A DNA stretch of 64,000 bases from Bursaphelenchus xylophilus (lineage: Eukaryota > Nematoda > Chromadorea > Rhabditida > Aphelenchoididae), in contig CAJFCV020000004.1 in assembly GCA_904066235.2 (NCBI GenBank), forward strand, positions 7,750,001-7,814,000, given 5' to 3'. Positions 37,063 to 49,332 of the stretch are shown piece after piece (position 1 is the stretch's first letter; every line of letters starts with the position of its first letter). Both the position numbers and the translations under genes were made by a program. The notes under the pieces are model-generated. The model had not been told where the DNA came from. It made no database searches and saw only the letters and a list, made by a program, of their open reading frames with translations.

Positions 37063-40000
37063 AAACTAGGCCTCCCATTCCACAGTAACCAATTTCCGGA
37101 TAGATCTCTGTAAAAGAGTTTGCTTCTTTGCTTCTCAGGCGGACTAATTACCGGATTAAGTTGCGATTAGTCGAGATCTCGCTCGATTTGGACAGGAAGT
37201 GTATAATATTGTGGCCAGATTAGATGGAAATCTCCTTCTTGTATTGAGTCTCTCCAAAGGAAGCTTAATGGAGTGTTTCTCATGTTGTTTCATAGGTCTG
37301 TACTGCTTATAAACAGAGGCTGTTGGGACCAATTCTCACGTAGAGATAGCAACGTTTGCCTTACCGGTTGGCGAGTAAACGGAAACCCGATCTAATTAAC
37401 CGTTCCCCCTTTCACCTCGGTTCCGTTTTCTGTTACTTTTCCACTTGTCACTGATAATATCTTCGTCGCTCCCCCTGTGACTTGTCTGAAGTTCCACATG
37501 GCTTCCTAAGGTCATAAGGAAGTTTTTCGGAGGTCTTTCAAAGTTTGAATACTCACAAAATGACAATTACAGTCGATTATACTGTAATATTTAGAGGTAG
37601 CTTTGATTTTGCGGGCATTCTCTAGACAGGTCACAAATTTATCATTTTCAATTTTTCGCAAAAAATATCGGTCATTTCTGCAAAGCGCAAGCTGAAAACC
37701 TCGATGGGACTTCGGAGATCTTAGCGTTGTTTCGTGCCAAATTTTGTCTACGTAAATAAATGCCTTCCTTGTTGCGCAGCGATCGATATTACGTGACTTT
37801 CAAGACGCAAACTTTAAGACCTACTTCAATAGTTTTTTTCAAATAAGAAAAAATTTTACAGTGTTTTCAAAATAATCCTTTAAATTGAAAAAAAACATGT
37901 CTTCCTTAGAACTACTCATATTTGCTTTCAGACCCGGGTACTTGCTGCATAAATAGTAATAAAAACAAACATGTTTACTCTGCGTGTTGTCATAACCTTT
38001 CCTTACTCGTCTTCACCGCGATTTTCGGTAATTATTTTGGACATATGCATGTCTCTTCGGTTATTGCTTTAAAATCTGACCTCAACGGGAAGTTAAAGAC
38101 GTTTTTACTGTTCAGAAAAAGTTATTATACGCAGTTTTCACGGCATTTTGTTCTCTAATCTGCTCTACTTTTTTCACCCGCAATGCTCAATAAACACCTC
38201 TAGTAACTTTGGAGTAATCATCGGTTTCTTTCCGGAACATTCCCCGTGTTTCGAATGTTTTTTGGCCCATTTCCAGCCTCCTCGCTTGACTAAATCCCCT
38301 GAGGGAAAGTGAATTCAAAAGTGTTTGAAATGGGGGAAATCGGAGCTGCAATTATCCCGCTCTCCAATTCTTAAGATCGCTCATTCGTCTCTATAAACAG
38401 AATCATTGTTGTGTTTTTGGGCGAAAAAGTTTTTTTTTCTTCCGTCGAGGAAGTGGGAATGGCGGGAAAATATAGTATAATACTGGGGGATTCATATAGT
38501 TCTGGGTGTGGGTTCCTGGGAAGGAACGAATGTCTAAACCTGTTCGTTTTTGATACGGCCCATACTTCCAGATAAAGTTGGCTTTACTGCGGTCGTTGGC
38601 TCTATTGGGGAGAATAATGGTTCTACAAAAAATCAGTGTTTTATAAATTTTCAAAATTTTGCCCAAAAAAACGTTTTCCTTTCTTTCCGCAACACCTGAG
38701 CGACCAAAGGACGTTGAACATCTCAGATGCGACTGAAGAGTACACGCTAAAAATTCTCAGCAATTGCTATGCATTTATTCTAAGTGTCCAAGGGAATTTC
38801 TAACAAAATTTGCTCTAAATATTCCTTTAAAGAATCCATTGTAGCTTAATCGAATACTTTTTATTCAGCCTTTTCACGCACGTACAATTTTTCCGCACTT
38901 TGCTGTTTTAAATAATCCTCTTGTTGTTTACTTATGCATTGCATCCTCGCTGGTCATTAGAGTGTAATCCTTGGGTAATGAACTCGTGAAGTCATGAGTT
39001 TCTTTTTTTTCGAAACCACTCCCAATTACCTCGTTGTTCGTCGAATTTTGGGATTTCTCGATGAGATGAAGGATGTCTTCCGATGTGGGAGTTTTGCGAT
39101 GCGAAGCGGACTTCACTTTCTTTTATCCGCTAACTCCCGAGCTTCGATTTTGCTTTAACGAACTCTCTGAAGCGCCGTTAAATTTGGAGCTACCGTTAAT
39201 TTGGAGGTTAGAGCTCTTTTTCTAGCGGATTTAACAAGCAACATTGGAGTTGACGATTTATTCAGATTTTTGGCTAATTTTTAATTGGAAAAAGCTGATT
39301 TTTTACACTTTTTTCGTGCTGAAATTAATTTCAGAATGTTACATGGAATTCCGGCAATCATGATAAAGATCAAACGGTCTTATTTCGAGCTCTTTCTTTT
39401 TGAAGATTTTTCTATTCCAGTTAATCTAGACCCCCTCCGTTCTCCAGTGAATTTATAAAATCCCGATCCTCTCTCCGATTCCTCCACGAACACCATTTCA
39501 TAACGGCTTAATTAAGGTAGATGGAAAAGTCGGCGATCATGCGACTCCTCGCGACCTGAGACCCGAGACGTTCAGGGGAGACAACCAGGGGAAGCAGAGG
39601 GTGGAAGAGCGATCAGCCAAAGGTAACCGAGTCATCTTCTCCTTGGGAACAACCAAGGAGAAGATGAAAACTGGTTTCCCCTTTTCCGAGGGATTCGTTG
39701 ATTAGGTGTTGGATTAATGAGAGTGTCGTTTACCTGTCTTTTTATACATAGCCATTTTTGAGCGTCGATTTTTTGGGGGTTTCGAGCGGGAATTGTCGGG
39801 GGAGGGGGTTTGGCGCCCGATCAAGTTTCCGCGGGGCGCTTGGCTTTTCGGACTTTGATCCGATGGACTGAGATTTTTTTAATTCTATTTTTTATTTTTG
39901 GCTGATTTTTACATACAACCTGGCAAATTGTAAATATTTAATTTCCGAAAGAGACTACAGAAAATTTAGAGAGACGGTCAGATGATTTTTTGACGAAAAA

Positions 40001-43000
40001 ATAAATCTTTTGTCACAAACCGCAAATTTTTTGTACTGACAAAATAGACAAAAAATTTTATTTTTTTATCTCATTTACATGTTTGGGAATTTCCTTCGCA
40101 AAACTCTTTCAGCAATTCCACTAATGTTTTCAAAAATATCTTTTTTTTGCATCCAAAACCTTTCATGGCCTCTATTTTCTGTCAGCTCATGGAGACCAAT
40201 CACCATGTTTAATATTCCCCTGAGGGCGAAATAGTCTCAAAATTTTGAAAACAACCTTTAGACTGTTTACAATCCGACTTTCATGTGTATTGTTATAGCA
40301 TTGCTCATATGATTGGATTTTCATTGGACTGCTCTGCCTTTGATTCATTGATCAATAAATTTTAACGTTATTGCGAGCGTCGTTGTAATTTGAGACATCC
40401 ACTCGTTTTTTGGGTTTCGAAAATGGGAAAATACATCGGAAACTCTAGTCTAGGCAAAGGTTGGAGGGAATTTTGTGAATTTTGAAGGTTTAAGGTAACG
40501 TTTGAACGATGAAGGTGTGACAAAAAATAGCTGTGCCGTCTCCCCCTAATTTTTCCAGTACCTACCCTCTTACTCTACAATTTTCCCTTCAAAATCCAAA
40601 GTATCTCCCGTCATCTCACTTCCACTGGTCTTCCACTTCTGAAGGCTGTCCGAAGACGTCCAAAAACCGGGCACTTCGTTCTGCATCGCTCAGTGTTGGA
40701 CCCCTCCTTGTCCCCATTCCATTTTCGGCGCCTATTTCCTCGAGGATTCTCGACTTTCCTCTTCCGGTCCCCCTTTTTTTACTTTACTATCCGTCCAAGG
40801 TGTATAAAGTAATGTACATCTTTTATGACAAATCCTTTATAAATCTCATTTTGTCAGTTTTTCTCCAAGTCTTTGTAATCGGCTTGCGGAAGAGAACCTT
40901 CTGGAGTCTGGCCGAAATTCAGACCTTTTTTATTTGCGCTACTATCGAAAAAAGTGAGTTAAGGATGGGGGCGAGGGAGGGGTGAGAGCGCGGCCTCCTG
41001 TTCGCCAGACTCTCAAATGGAAATTCCGGGGCTCATTCGGCCTTAATGAAATGGACACTGGCCAACGCGTCTTTGATTTGGGTGAAATTACGAGTTGGAC
41101 ATCGTAAGGGCTTGTCGGGTTCTCTCAATTTTAATTTTATAAAAAAATCAAAATTTGAGACTTTTCAAATTATTCCGCAACGGTAATAATCCCTTCAAAA
41201 CAATGCGTTTTCTCAAAATGTAAGATTCATTTTTTGGCTAATGTTTTCAGAATGTCATCTAAAGTTTTCTGAGACTTTGAGACTTCAAATTTTCATCGTT
41301 CCCAATTTTTATCAAATTTCCCTCAGTTTTCCCCTATAAAATCCACAAATATTATCCTTCGCTCGTCAAAAAAACGCCCTCAATAAACAGGACTTTGTTT
41401 ATGACGTTATATGCGGGTCGTTTCATATGGCAAAAATATCCTGTTCAGATTTCCAAAATAAAATTTTCTTTTTTTCCGCTTCAACAGGCGCCTTTTCTCC
41501 CCGTTTTTTCTTACTAACCCGCACAACATCGCCTCAAAAACCACCAGCTCCACAAACAGCTACATCATGGAGGAGGCAGGGGAGAGGGGGATTTTTGTGT
41601 CGCCGCTTTCCATCGGCTAATATGGTCATTTCTTTTTCGTCTTGCGTTTTTTCGGAAGCTTTTGACCCAACCTTTCGGCGAAACAAAAACTAGTGCCAAA
41701 GTGTGATTAAGCAGTGCGTGGGGGCTCTGAGATTAAAAACCGCTTAAAAAAGGGCCAAGTCAGTCCTTTCACTGAATACATAAAAGCTATTTTTTATATT
41801 GGAGGTCAACTTTTGACCCTTGTAAAAAATTTTCAAGACTAAAATCTTGACTTTATCCAGAGAAATTCTTTTGTAATCATATTTTTTCGACCATTGTCTG
41901 TTCTTTAGAAAAATAACAGAATGTCAAAGCATCCTGCATATCGAATCTATTTCATAGCCGTTCAGCCTTGTTTTACACAATTAACAATCGAATTTTCTAA
42001 CCTTTTGTTTACCATTTTGCTTCTCGTACTTCCTTTGAAAAGGCCGCTGACAATGTGATGTTCAGCGGAAATGAATCACCCTTTAGTTTTTGTCCTCTCA
42101 CCCGAAAAATCACCCTGTACTTGGGAATTAGACTTCAGGATCTGGAAGTTTTTTGATGATTTTATGAAATTTTATGTAAATAAATATTGGGGAGGTTTTT
42201 TATTAGGTTTTTGGTGGCTCTTATCACTGCGGAATGCTTGATAAGGGCTTACGTTCTCTTTTTGAATGCACGGAGACATCGAAATTGAGGAAATTTCGTC
42301 TCGTCCCACATGAAAAGCGATACTTGAAGGGAGTCATTCGTATTTTTAGTTCATTTTCACTACGCAGAACGTCATGTAAAAGACTGCTTTCTCAAAGCGC
42401 GATTTTTGGTCGCTCCAAGTTTTCGTTGCGGGACCAAGTTATCTTATTCATGCCAGCCCAAACCCATTATTTTCCCAAATTTCCAGAGGAAACAAATTGA
42501 TCTCTCTTCTCTGCGCAACTCCTTACCTCAAGTCACACATTCTCCGCCACTTGTCACGTCCCCTCATGTGATTTCCCTCCACCTTACTTTAGGTGGAAAT
42601 TACATCAGGAACTTGTTTTTTTCTTGATAAGAATAGCCCAATTGATTGATCCGGACAGAACGCATGGGCCTGATGTCAGTGGGTTTATTTTTCGTTTCGG
42701 AACGTTCGAGTCCAGGAAAAAAGACGGGGATCACGTCAATCGGCTCTTTTCTTGAGAGCACATGACTTCTGGGCCCGCTTTTCCCCTTTGATTCGACGGG
42801 TTTAGACGGATTATCGAGTGGGTTTAGGCGTGGCGTTAACTTTTATCTCATACTCATTACGTTTTTTTAATAACGGTCCCATTTTTTTCCGATTTTCGGG
42901 CATTGTATATTTTTTTAGGTACCAATTTTTAAGATAATAGGTATTACTCTTTATTTTCTCGAAATTTCCTAAATGATAAGCATTAAAAATAACCGCAATG

Positions 43001-43919
43001 CCATCTAAAATCTTTATTTATGCATAAGCCATCTTATTTTGCCATGAAATCAAGTGAAAATCAAGTTTTACCAACGACTTACCTACTACAATATAAAAGT
43101 TCATTCGATTTTCATGGAAAACAGTTCCTTTTAGGCTTGAATCACGTTACTTTCCAGGTTAGCTAATTTAAACGTGAATTTACAACGACTTTCGCTTACT
43201 TTCGCAATTTCTTCCGTTTTTTTAAACTCCCGACTTTCCCGTTGATGTTTGGATTTATTATCCCGAGTTGAGAAATTACTCCCTATGTTTACATTGTCAA
43301 TATTACTTTTTTAGTCTCCACAGTTGCGCCAGTTTCGATGTTTTCGTCGCGAATTTTAAAAAAAATTTTGGGATTCCTTTTCTGATTTGTTTATGTTCAG
43401 ATTCCACTTTCGACTTGAATGAATTTGACTGATTCGGTGTAGAAAACGACCCGTCCAGCCACTGATAACGGGTCGAACTGATTCAAGTAAGTCGCTTCTG
43501 CTTTTTTTCTGCTTATTTTATATTATACTAGACGTCAGATTTTTAATCTCTATGTAAAACGAGCCATAGATCGTAGGAGAATTGATGGCAGCATAATTTG
43601 TAACATTTGGGATTACTCATACCTGTTTTTTGCACTTTTATAATATGACCGCAAAAGGAGTGATGCCCTTATTTTTATTTATGAGGTTTCAGATGACCAA
43701 ATCCTGCGATTAGGTAACTAAGTTTGGGTTTCATGGGTTACAACTCACTGGAATACGGATTTAGAATCAAAATGGGGGCGTTTCACAGTTATTTTATGGG
43801 TTAAGCCGATATTTTTCGTCTAAAGTAATATAATTTTTGTTTCGAAAACAAGGATTTACTGTTTTGTTCGCTTGGAGTCTTCTGTATTTGGATTCATAAA
43901 GAAATAATTTTTGTTTTCA
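37063..43919. other. No recognisable gene; one perfect hairpin
   Basis: Nearly 7 kb without a supported gene, up to the acceptor in front of the sphingomyelin synthase gene. Long chance frames such as 40,533-40,985 (150 codons) have low-complexity, non-family translations. It contains the hairpin at 39,633-39,666 and an imperfect one near 42,563-42,605. Confidence 0.45.
39633..39666. repeat. Perfect 14-bp hairpin, 6-base loop
   Basis: CATCTTCTCCTTGG pairs with CCAAGGAGAAGATG across the loop GAACAA, in a locally GC-rich stretch. Confidence 0.85.
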
Positions 43920-43925
43920 GAGAGC

Positions 43926-45829
43926 ATGGAGGAGAGAACACTGCCAGTGACCAGGCAGGACCTCACCGTCCAAAGCCGGACCCATGGTCATCATCCCTCG
44001 GCCTCGAATGCCTCGCAGATCAGCACATCCAGCTCTTCAAACACAGACGAGTCCGAGGAGAGTTATTTGGACTCTCTGGAGGAAGGGCGAGCTCCGTTGT
44101 TGGGAGAGGATGACGATGAAGAAAGAAGGGGTCATAGGTATGGAGATGAGAACGCAATAAGGTCACATCGCTTTCCCAAGGAGCGCTTCAAGACTGTCGT
44201 AAGTGAATCGAACTTGTTTTGATGTTTTTAGTTTATTCTGAGGTTGATTTTGATTAACTTCGTCTAGTACACTGTAATTTTGAACGTTTTCTTACCTAGA
44301 AAGACGTTTTTTGATAGTTCCGTTGGTTGAATTGGATGAATCACTTGTTTTCACGACTGATTCATTCGATATCCGATATAAACATCATCCATTTCCCCTG
44401 TGAATCACAAGTTATGTCCATTTTTTATCGAAAAAGTTGGAAAAAAGCATGAATCATGATTTTTAATAAAATTACGGTGCAATTTGTAACGGTAACATAA
44501 TTTCAGCTAGCCTTGTTGCTCCTGTTCGTTGCGGGCTGCTCGAATGACCTCGTTCTCTCCTACATCCATGACTTTGTCCCAGAAACTGACCCTCTTCCGG
44601 ACGTCGTTTTCGCGCACACTCCCTACAAACCGGGCCTTCTAAAGGTCAGCGAATATCTGATGTTGTCCTCGTTCGCCGGCATGCTCTTGATGACTCTGTT
44701 GCACAGACATCGATGGATTGTTTTGAGGAGAATCGCCACAATCGGGTCGTTGCTGTACTTCGGGCGGTGTGTTACAATGTTTGTTACTCAGGTCCCAGTC
44801 GCCGATCAGAATTACTACTGCTCGCCGAAGTTGTCGGTAAGTTGTTATAATTGGTTTTGAAAAAAATGCCGGTGTTTGTGCGGGTTTTCATTTTTTTGAT
44901 TTTTTGCACGGTGCAAGTTATAAGTTTTTATATCGTGCACAGTGCAAAGACATAAAAAATCAGGACGGTTCAATGGCTAATCCCATTTGTTTTCCAGGGC
45001 GAAAATCGCACAATTGGCGCCATTGTACTTCGTGCCCTCAGGGTATTAAGTGGAGTTGGGCTTTCAATCAACGGGAAGCACACTTTGTGTGGAGATTACA
45101 TCTACAGTGGGCATACTGTAGTTTTTGTGACATGCTACCTCTTTATCCGCGAGTGTAAGTCAAGACTTTTGAGTAGTGATCTGGGTACTAAGGAAGAGTT
45201 TTGGACATCTCATGGCCATTTATATCGTTTTAGACAGTCCCCGACGATGGAAACTGCTGCATTACACATCGGCGTTGGCTTCAACGGTTGGAGTGATTTG
45301 TGTGGTGATCTCACGCGGTCATTACACCGTTGATGTAATCCTGGCCTACTGGATCAGCACCCGGGTCTTCTGGCAATATCACACGATGGCGGCCTTCTCT
45401 GTTCTAAGGGACGGTCGGAATGAAAATAATCACTTGATGAAGGTCATCTGGTTCCCACTTTTCAAGTTCATGGAACAAAATGTACTAAGGCCTCTTCCGA
45501 GACAGTAAGTTTTGAGATTTGAGTCATTGAGGGGAATTTGGATATTGTGTATCTGGTGAAGAGAAAGTTGGATTTCGAAGATTTTTTCAATTTTAGCGAT
45601 GATCAAAAGGAATAGAACTGAACACAAGTTTGGATGCTTTGGAGTATTTTTTAGTCAGCTATTTCGATTTTTTGCACTGTGCGAAAATTTTTACTTTTTG
45701 CATAGTGCAATCTTGCAAAGAAGGATTGGCAAAAATGGGTTCTAATGGTTTTCAATTTTCAGATATGGTCTCCCCGCGCCACTCAATAAGATCAAACGTT
45801 TCCGTCTCCCCAAACCCAACGACCACTGA
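43926..45829 (+). CDS. Sphingomyelin synthase (PAP2-like)
   Basis: Five exons: 43,926-44,198, 44,507-44,836, 44,998-45,154, 45,234-45,504 and 45,763-45,829, giving 365 residues, the length of human SMS2. The enzyme moves phosphocholine from phosphatidylcholine to ceramide in Golgi or plasma membranes. The catalytic set is intact: CGDYIYSGHT (His240), then GHYTVDVILAY (His283, Asp287), with the same 43- and 4-residue spacing as human SMS1, followed by the family's FWQYHTMA. Six hydrophobic segments are expected from the family. Residues 1-91 are a soluble Ser/Glu-rich N-terminus specific to this protein. ATG 43,926 lies six bases after a TTTTCAG acceptor, suggesting trans-splicing or a 5' UTR intron. 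Introns 2 and 4 each hold a pair of TTGCAC-type palindromes. Orthology to one of the nematode sms genes is likely but I cannot say which. Confidence 0.95.
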
Positions 45830-46448
45830 CCAAATCTCCCCCACATATGACTCTTGTTCTCATTCCCCTCCATCCTCTCTTACACTTGTACAGTTTTACT
45901 GATTTCCTCCAAGTTTATGTCTCAGTCATTGAATCTAACTGAATTACAAACGGCCTTACTTAGTTCATATTGTTCAATCTCTGAAGCGGGTAGCCCAAAC
46001 AATTTTTATCATCAGTAATATGTTGTTTTGTAATAATTATCAAGCTCTCAACTTTCAAGTGCCATTGTCTTTTTTTCGTTTGTCCTTTTCTGGATTTGGA
46101 GGGATTTTTCGCTTGGAAGTGGGGAAATTTTTAGGGTTTTTGATATTGTAGAAGGTTCAGTTTTGTGGGTCTTGACATTTTTCGGGGTTTTAGACATTCA
46201 GAGACCTTCCCGAGTCATAAATTGTTAAGATTTACCTGCAATTCTCTTAAATTTCATAATTTCCCAGCCCTCTAAGGGATTCCAAGCCCAATCCAGCCAT
46301 TTCCATCGCCATTTCGTAGTGCTGTTGTACGTTCTTAGCCATTTCTCGCGCCTTATTCTACTTTTTAGGTACTACTTTTTGATTCGGGTCTCTGTTTTCA
46401 ATGTTAGAGATTTACAACGAATAAATTGAAGATTTATTTTGAATATGA
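45830..46448. other. Convergent 3' regions of SMS and the GLUT-like gene
   Basis: No gene. AATAAA occurs on the plus strand at 46,420-46,425, a possible SMS polyadenylation signal, and on the minus strand at 46,433-46,438, about 11 bases past the stop of the facing transporter gene. Confidence 0.5.
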
Positions 46449-48814
46449 TTAGAGCTTCTCGTTGGAGGGTTTCGAAGTCGAGGAAAGATTATTTGTCTCT
46501 CCGGCGGTCTCATTGCTCAGTCCAACAGCTGAAAATCAGATTTTGAGAATACTCAGTTTTTGGATTGTCTGTCCTGAAATAACTCACCAACAGGAGCTAC
46601 TTTGCTGTCTCCACCTTGAACATCTTCTAACGCTTCCGCTGACATCTGTTCCATCAGCGTTTTCTTTGGGTAAAACAACAAAAAGATGACCCAAAACCCA
46701 ATATTTGTCACCACAAACGGAATGAACGCATAGCCATGGAAGTTATCGAGTAATGGAGCAAAGATCGGAGGGATTATGAATGCCGTTGTGTTGAGAACGA
46801 GGACGCTAGTCGATGCGGTAGCTGGGAGGGCTTCTCTCGGGGTGATCAGAGCTCCACAGAAGAAGCCAATCTTCTCCAAAGAGTTCGAAAAGAAGAGACC
46901 GAAGATGAACAAGGCCACTGCTATGCCATAGGCCGGGATCAGAGTGTCTGGGTTGCTCTGAATATGAGGTTTTGTATTATCTTAGACATCAGCGTCATCA
47001 ATTTTGAGTCTCACCACGAAAACCTGAATATTGTTTTTGCACTAAAAATATGCCCCAAAAAGCCGTGATAATCAGCTTATAATCCTATGTTTCGTATTTT
47101 AAACTTACATGAGCATAGATAATGCAGCCGGCATAAGTAGCATTGCACAGTGCGAGGACGGGCAAACAGACCAAAAGCAAAATCCTATGGCTGATTTTGG
47201 TCAAGAAGAACAATGCAATAAATACTCCCATCAAAAATGATGTAGTCAGACCAAAGTTGAGAATTCCGGCTGTAGTCTGAAAATAGTCTTGTTATATTTT
47301 GGAAGGTGAATTAAACTTAAATTTGCCAAAAACATCGGTAGTATACGTGAAAGATAAGGGTGAATATTAACGCTATGATGTTAGTAGAATGTACGCTCAC
47401 CCTGGTAAGATGAGCTCGTTCCACAAAGATCGAGGTGCCAAACATTCCCATGGCAATGACTCCGGATAAAACTTGAGCTGCTCCAAGACAGGCGGTCAGA
47501 AGAAGGGGTTTTCGAGTCTTGGGGTTTCTAAGGACTTGCCTGACCGAAAGTAGTTTGAGGTTCTACAATTTAATACAATTAAACATCAAAAAAACTGTAT
47601 TGTTTAGGTAGACCATGTGTACTATCAAGTCTAATAATGAAAACTCGCTTACACTTTGATTCATAACTTCGATGGCCTTAACTTTCTCCTCTGCCTCTTC
47701 TATGGAGCAGTCTGCATAATATTGGATGGAATAAACCGCGGCATCTCGATCTCCTTGTTGCAATAAACTATGGGGAGTTTCTTTTCCATATAAGAGAACT
47801 CCGAAGAAACTAAAATTTTATTAAATTATTTTAACAACGCTTCCCCGATCTCTCACCAAACAAAATTCAGTGCAAATGGGGCGAAAATCAAAAGGGGCCA
47901 GAGATCTTCATTGCCGAAGATGACATTAATTCCAAGGAGATTACAAGTGGCGGTTCCAACTTCAATCGAAACCACCACTAAAGAATTCAGAAAGCTGGCG
48001 TGAGATGGGTCAGAAACTTCCTAAACAGGATGAATATGTGATCAGTCTATAGGAAGTTACCGCAATAAAAGTAGTAGTTGTGGCGATGCCATAAGCTAGG
48101 AAGACGCCACTGAAAAGTTGAGAGAAGAAGAACAATTCAAAGGCGTCATAGTGGGTGAGGATGGCCATTACTGAGCTGAAAAGGTATCATTGGAGTTTGG
48201 GAAAACTGGCTTACATTAGAACACTGAACTATATAATTTTGAGATAAAAATTTTTGAGACATTTGATGATTTAGCAAAAATTGATATAAAATTTTTAGCC
48301 GCCTCCATTGTGGACTTACAATACCATGAACATGATCTGTACCAGTAATAACATTTGCCTTCGACCAACTCGATTCACCCAATATCCATAAGTCAAACTT
48401 CCAATAATCGATCCCAAAGCTAGTGCACTAAAAACACAGGATCACTACACAATCAAAAGCGTAATAACAAATGCACTGGCCGAGTAAAATTAGACCCAAC
48501 AGCCCGCCCCTGAAGTTTGAGTTCAGCATGGAAATGCTTATTATTAATAATCTTTTGCCCAAAAGTTAAATTTTTAGTCATCAAAACATCTTATCCTACC
48601 CTCCGGTCGCTCCAAAAACGTAGGGTCTCCATTTGGCCTGATCCGGATCCTCCAGATCCCAATGGTAGTGTGTCCTCGCGGTTTTGGTCAAGATTTCGTT
48701 GAGAATCATCCCCATCGGATTGATGAGCGTAATGTTGAAGCCGAACCTCAACGTGGTGCCCATCACGGCAAAGAGAACGTTCAGAAATACAGTACGATTC
48801 GGGAAACGACCCAT
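46449..48814 (-). CDS. Divergent GLUT/SLC2-like major facilitator sugar transporter
   Basis: Nine exons: 48,600-48,814, 48,320-48,427, 48,061-48,175, 47,857-48,020, 47,653-47,809, 47,401-47,562, 47,109-47,276, 46,588-46,957 and 46,449-46,528, giving 512 residues, normal for a 12-helix GLUT. Family marks are visible: NRVGRRQ after helix 2, a region resembling PESPR (GKETPHSLL) at the end of the first half, and AQVLSGVIAMGMFGTSIF resembling the helix-7 QQLSGINAVFYYST motif with the second Gln and Asn lost. The helix 8-9 loop has SHRI in place of GRR. Substrate cannot be assigned; loss of helix-7 sugar-contacting residues argues against plain glucose transport. The last small exon rests only on splice signals and the phase match; reading through instead gives a slightly different tail ending at 46,553. 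Confidence 0.85.
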
Positions 48815-49332
48815 CCCATCGACCGCTCAGCAACAACCAAATGCGCAGCTTTGAGGCTCAATAAAAATCTCTCATTTCAAAAATTGAAAGGTCAAAAAGG
48901 TACTGTAATTTCCCGTGAAAATTGAATTTTACGGCTGTTGAATTCAATTGTCCGCAGTAATAGAAACCAAGTGTAGGGATGCATTTGCAGCTCAAAAACA
49001 GAGACTTTATTCTACCGTGAGGGCGTTGTTTTTCATTTGAATCATTTTTTACAAAAAGCGCATGGTTTTATCATCAGAATTTACATGAGGCTTGTGTATA
49101 ACATAACTTTTTGCCGAAATTTCTCGTTGACAAATCTAGCCATCAAGTTCGGTGTATCTTACGATTAGTTAGTTGATTTATGACCTTTTACAGGCAAACT
49201 ACCCTTTTTTAAAAGCCATATTACAGAAATTTTCACTGACAATTTTACATAATAACAGCAAGTGCAATATATGTAATCAAAGTCTAGTATTGCGTTTATT
49301 TCGATGTAAACGATCGAAATACTGTGTCAGTT
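48815..49332. other. Intergenic
   Basis: Upstream of the GLUT-like gene and downstream of the STMTAVGG repeat gene, both on the minus strand. No gene seen. Confidence 0.5.

Noticed and set aside
38928..39116. 62-codon hydrophilic minus-strand frame
   Set aside because: Starts at GTG directly after a stop, without an acceptor site; no family.
40533..40985. 150-codon plus-strand frame
   Set aside because: The translation is Ser/Pro/Leu-rich low complexity without splice support; typical of a pyrimidine-rich stretch.
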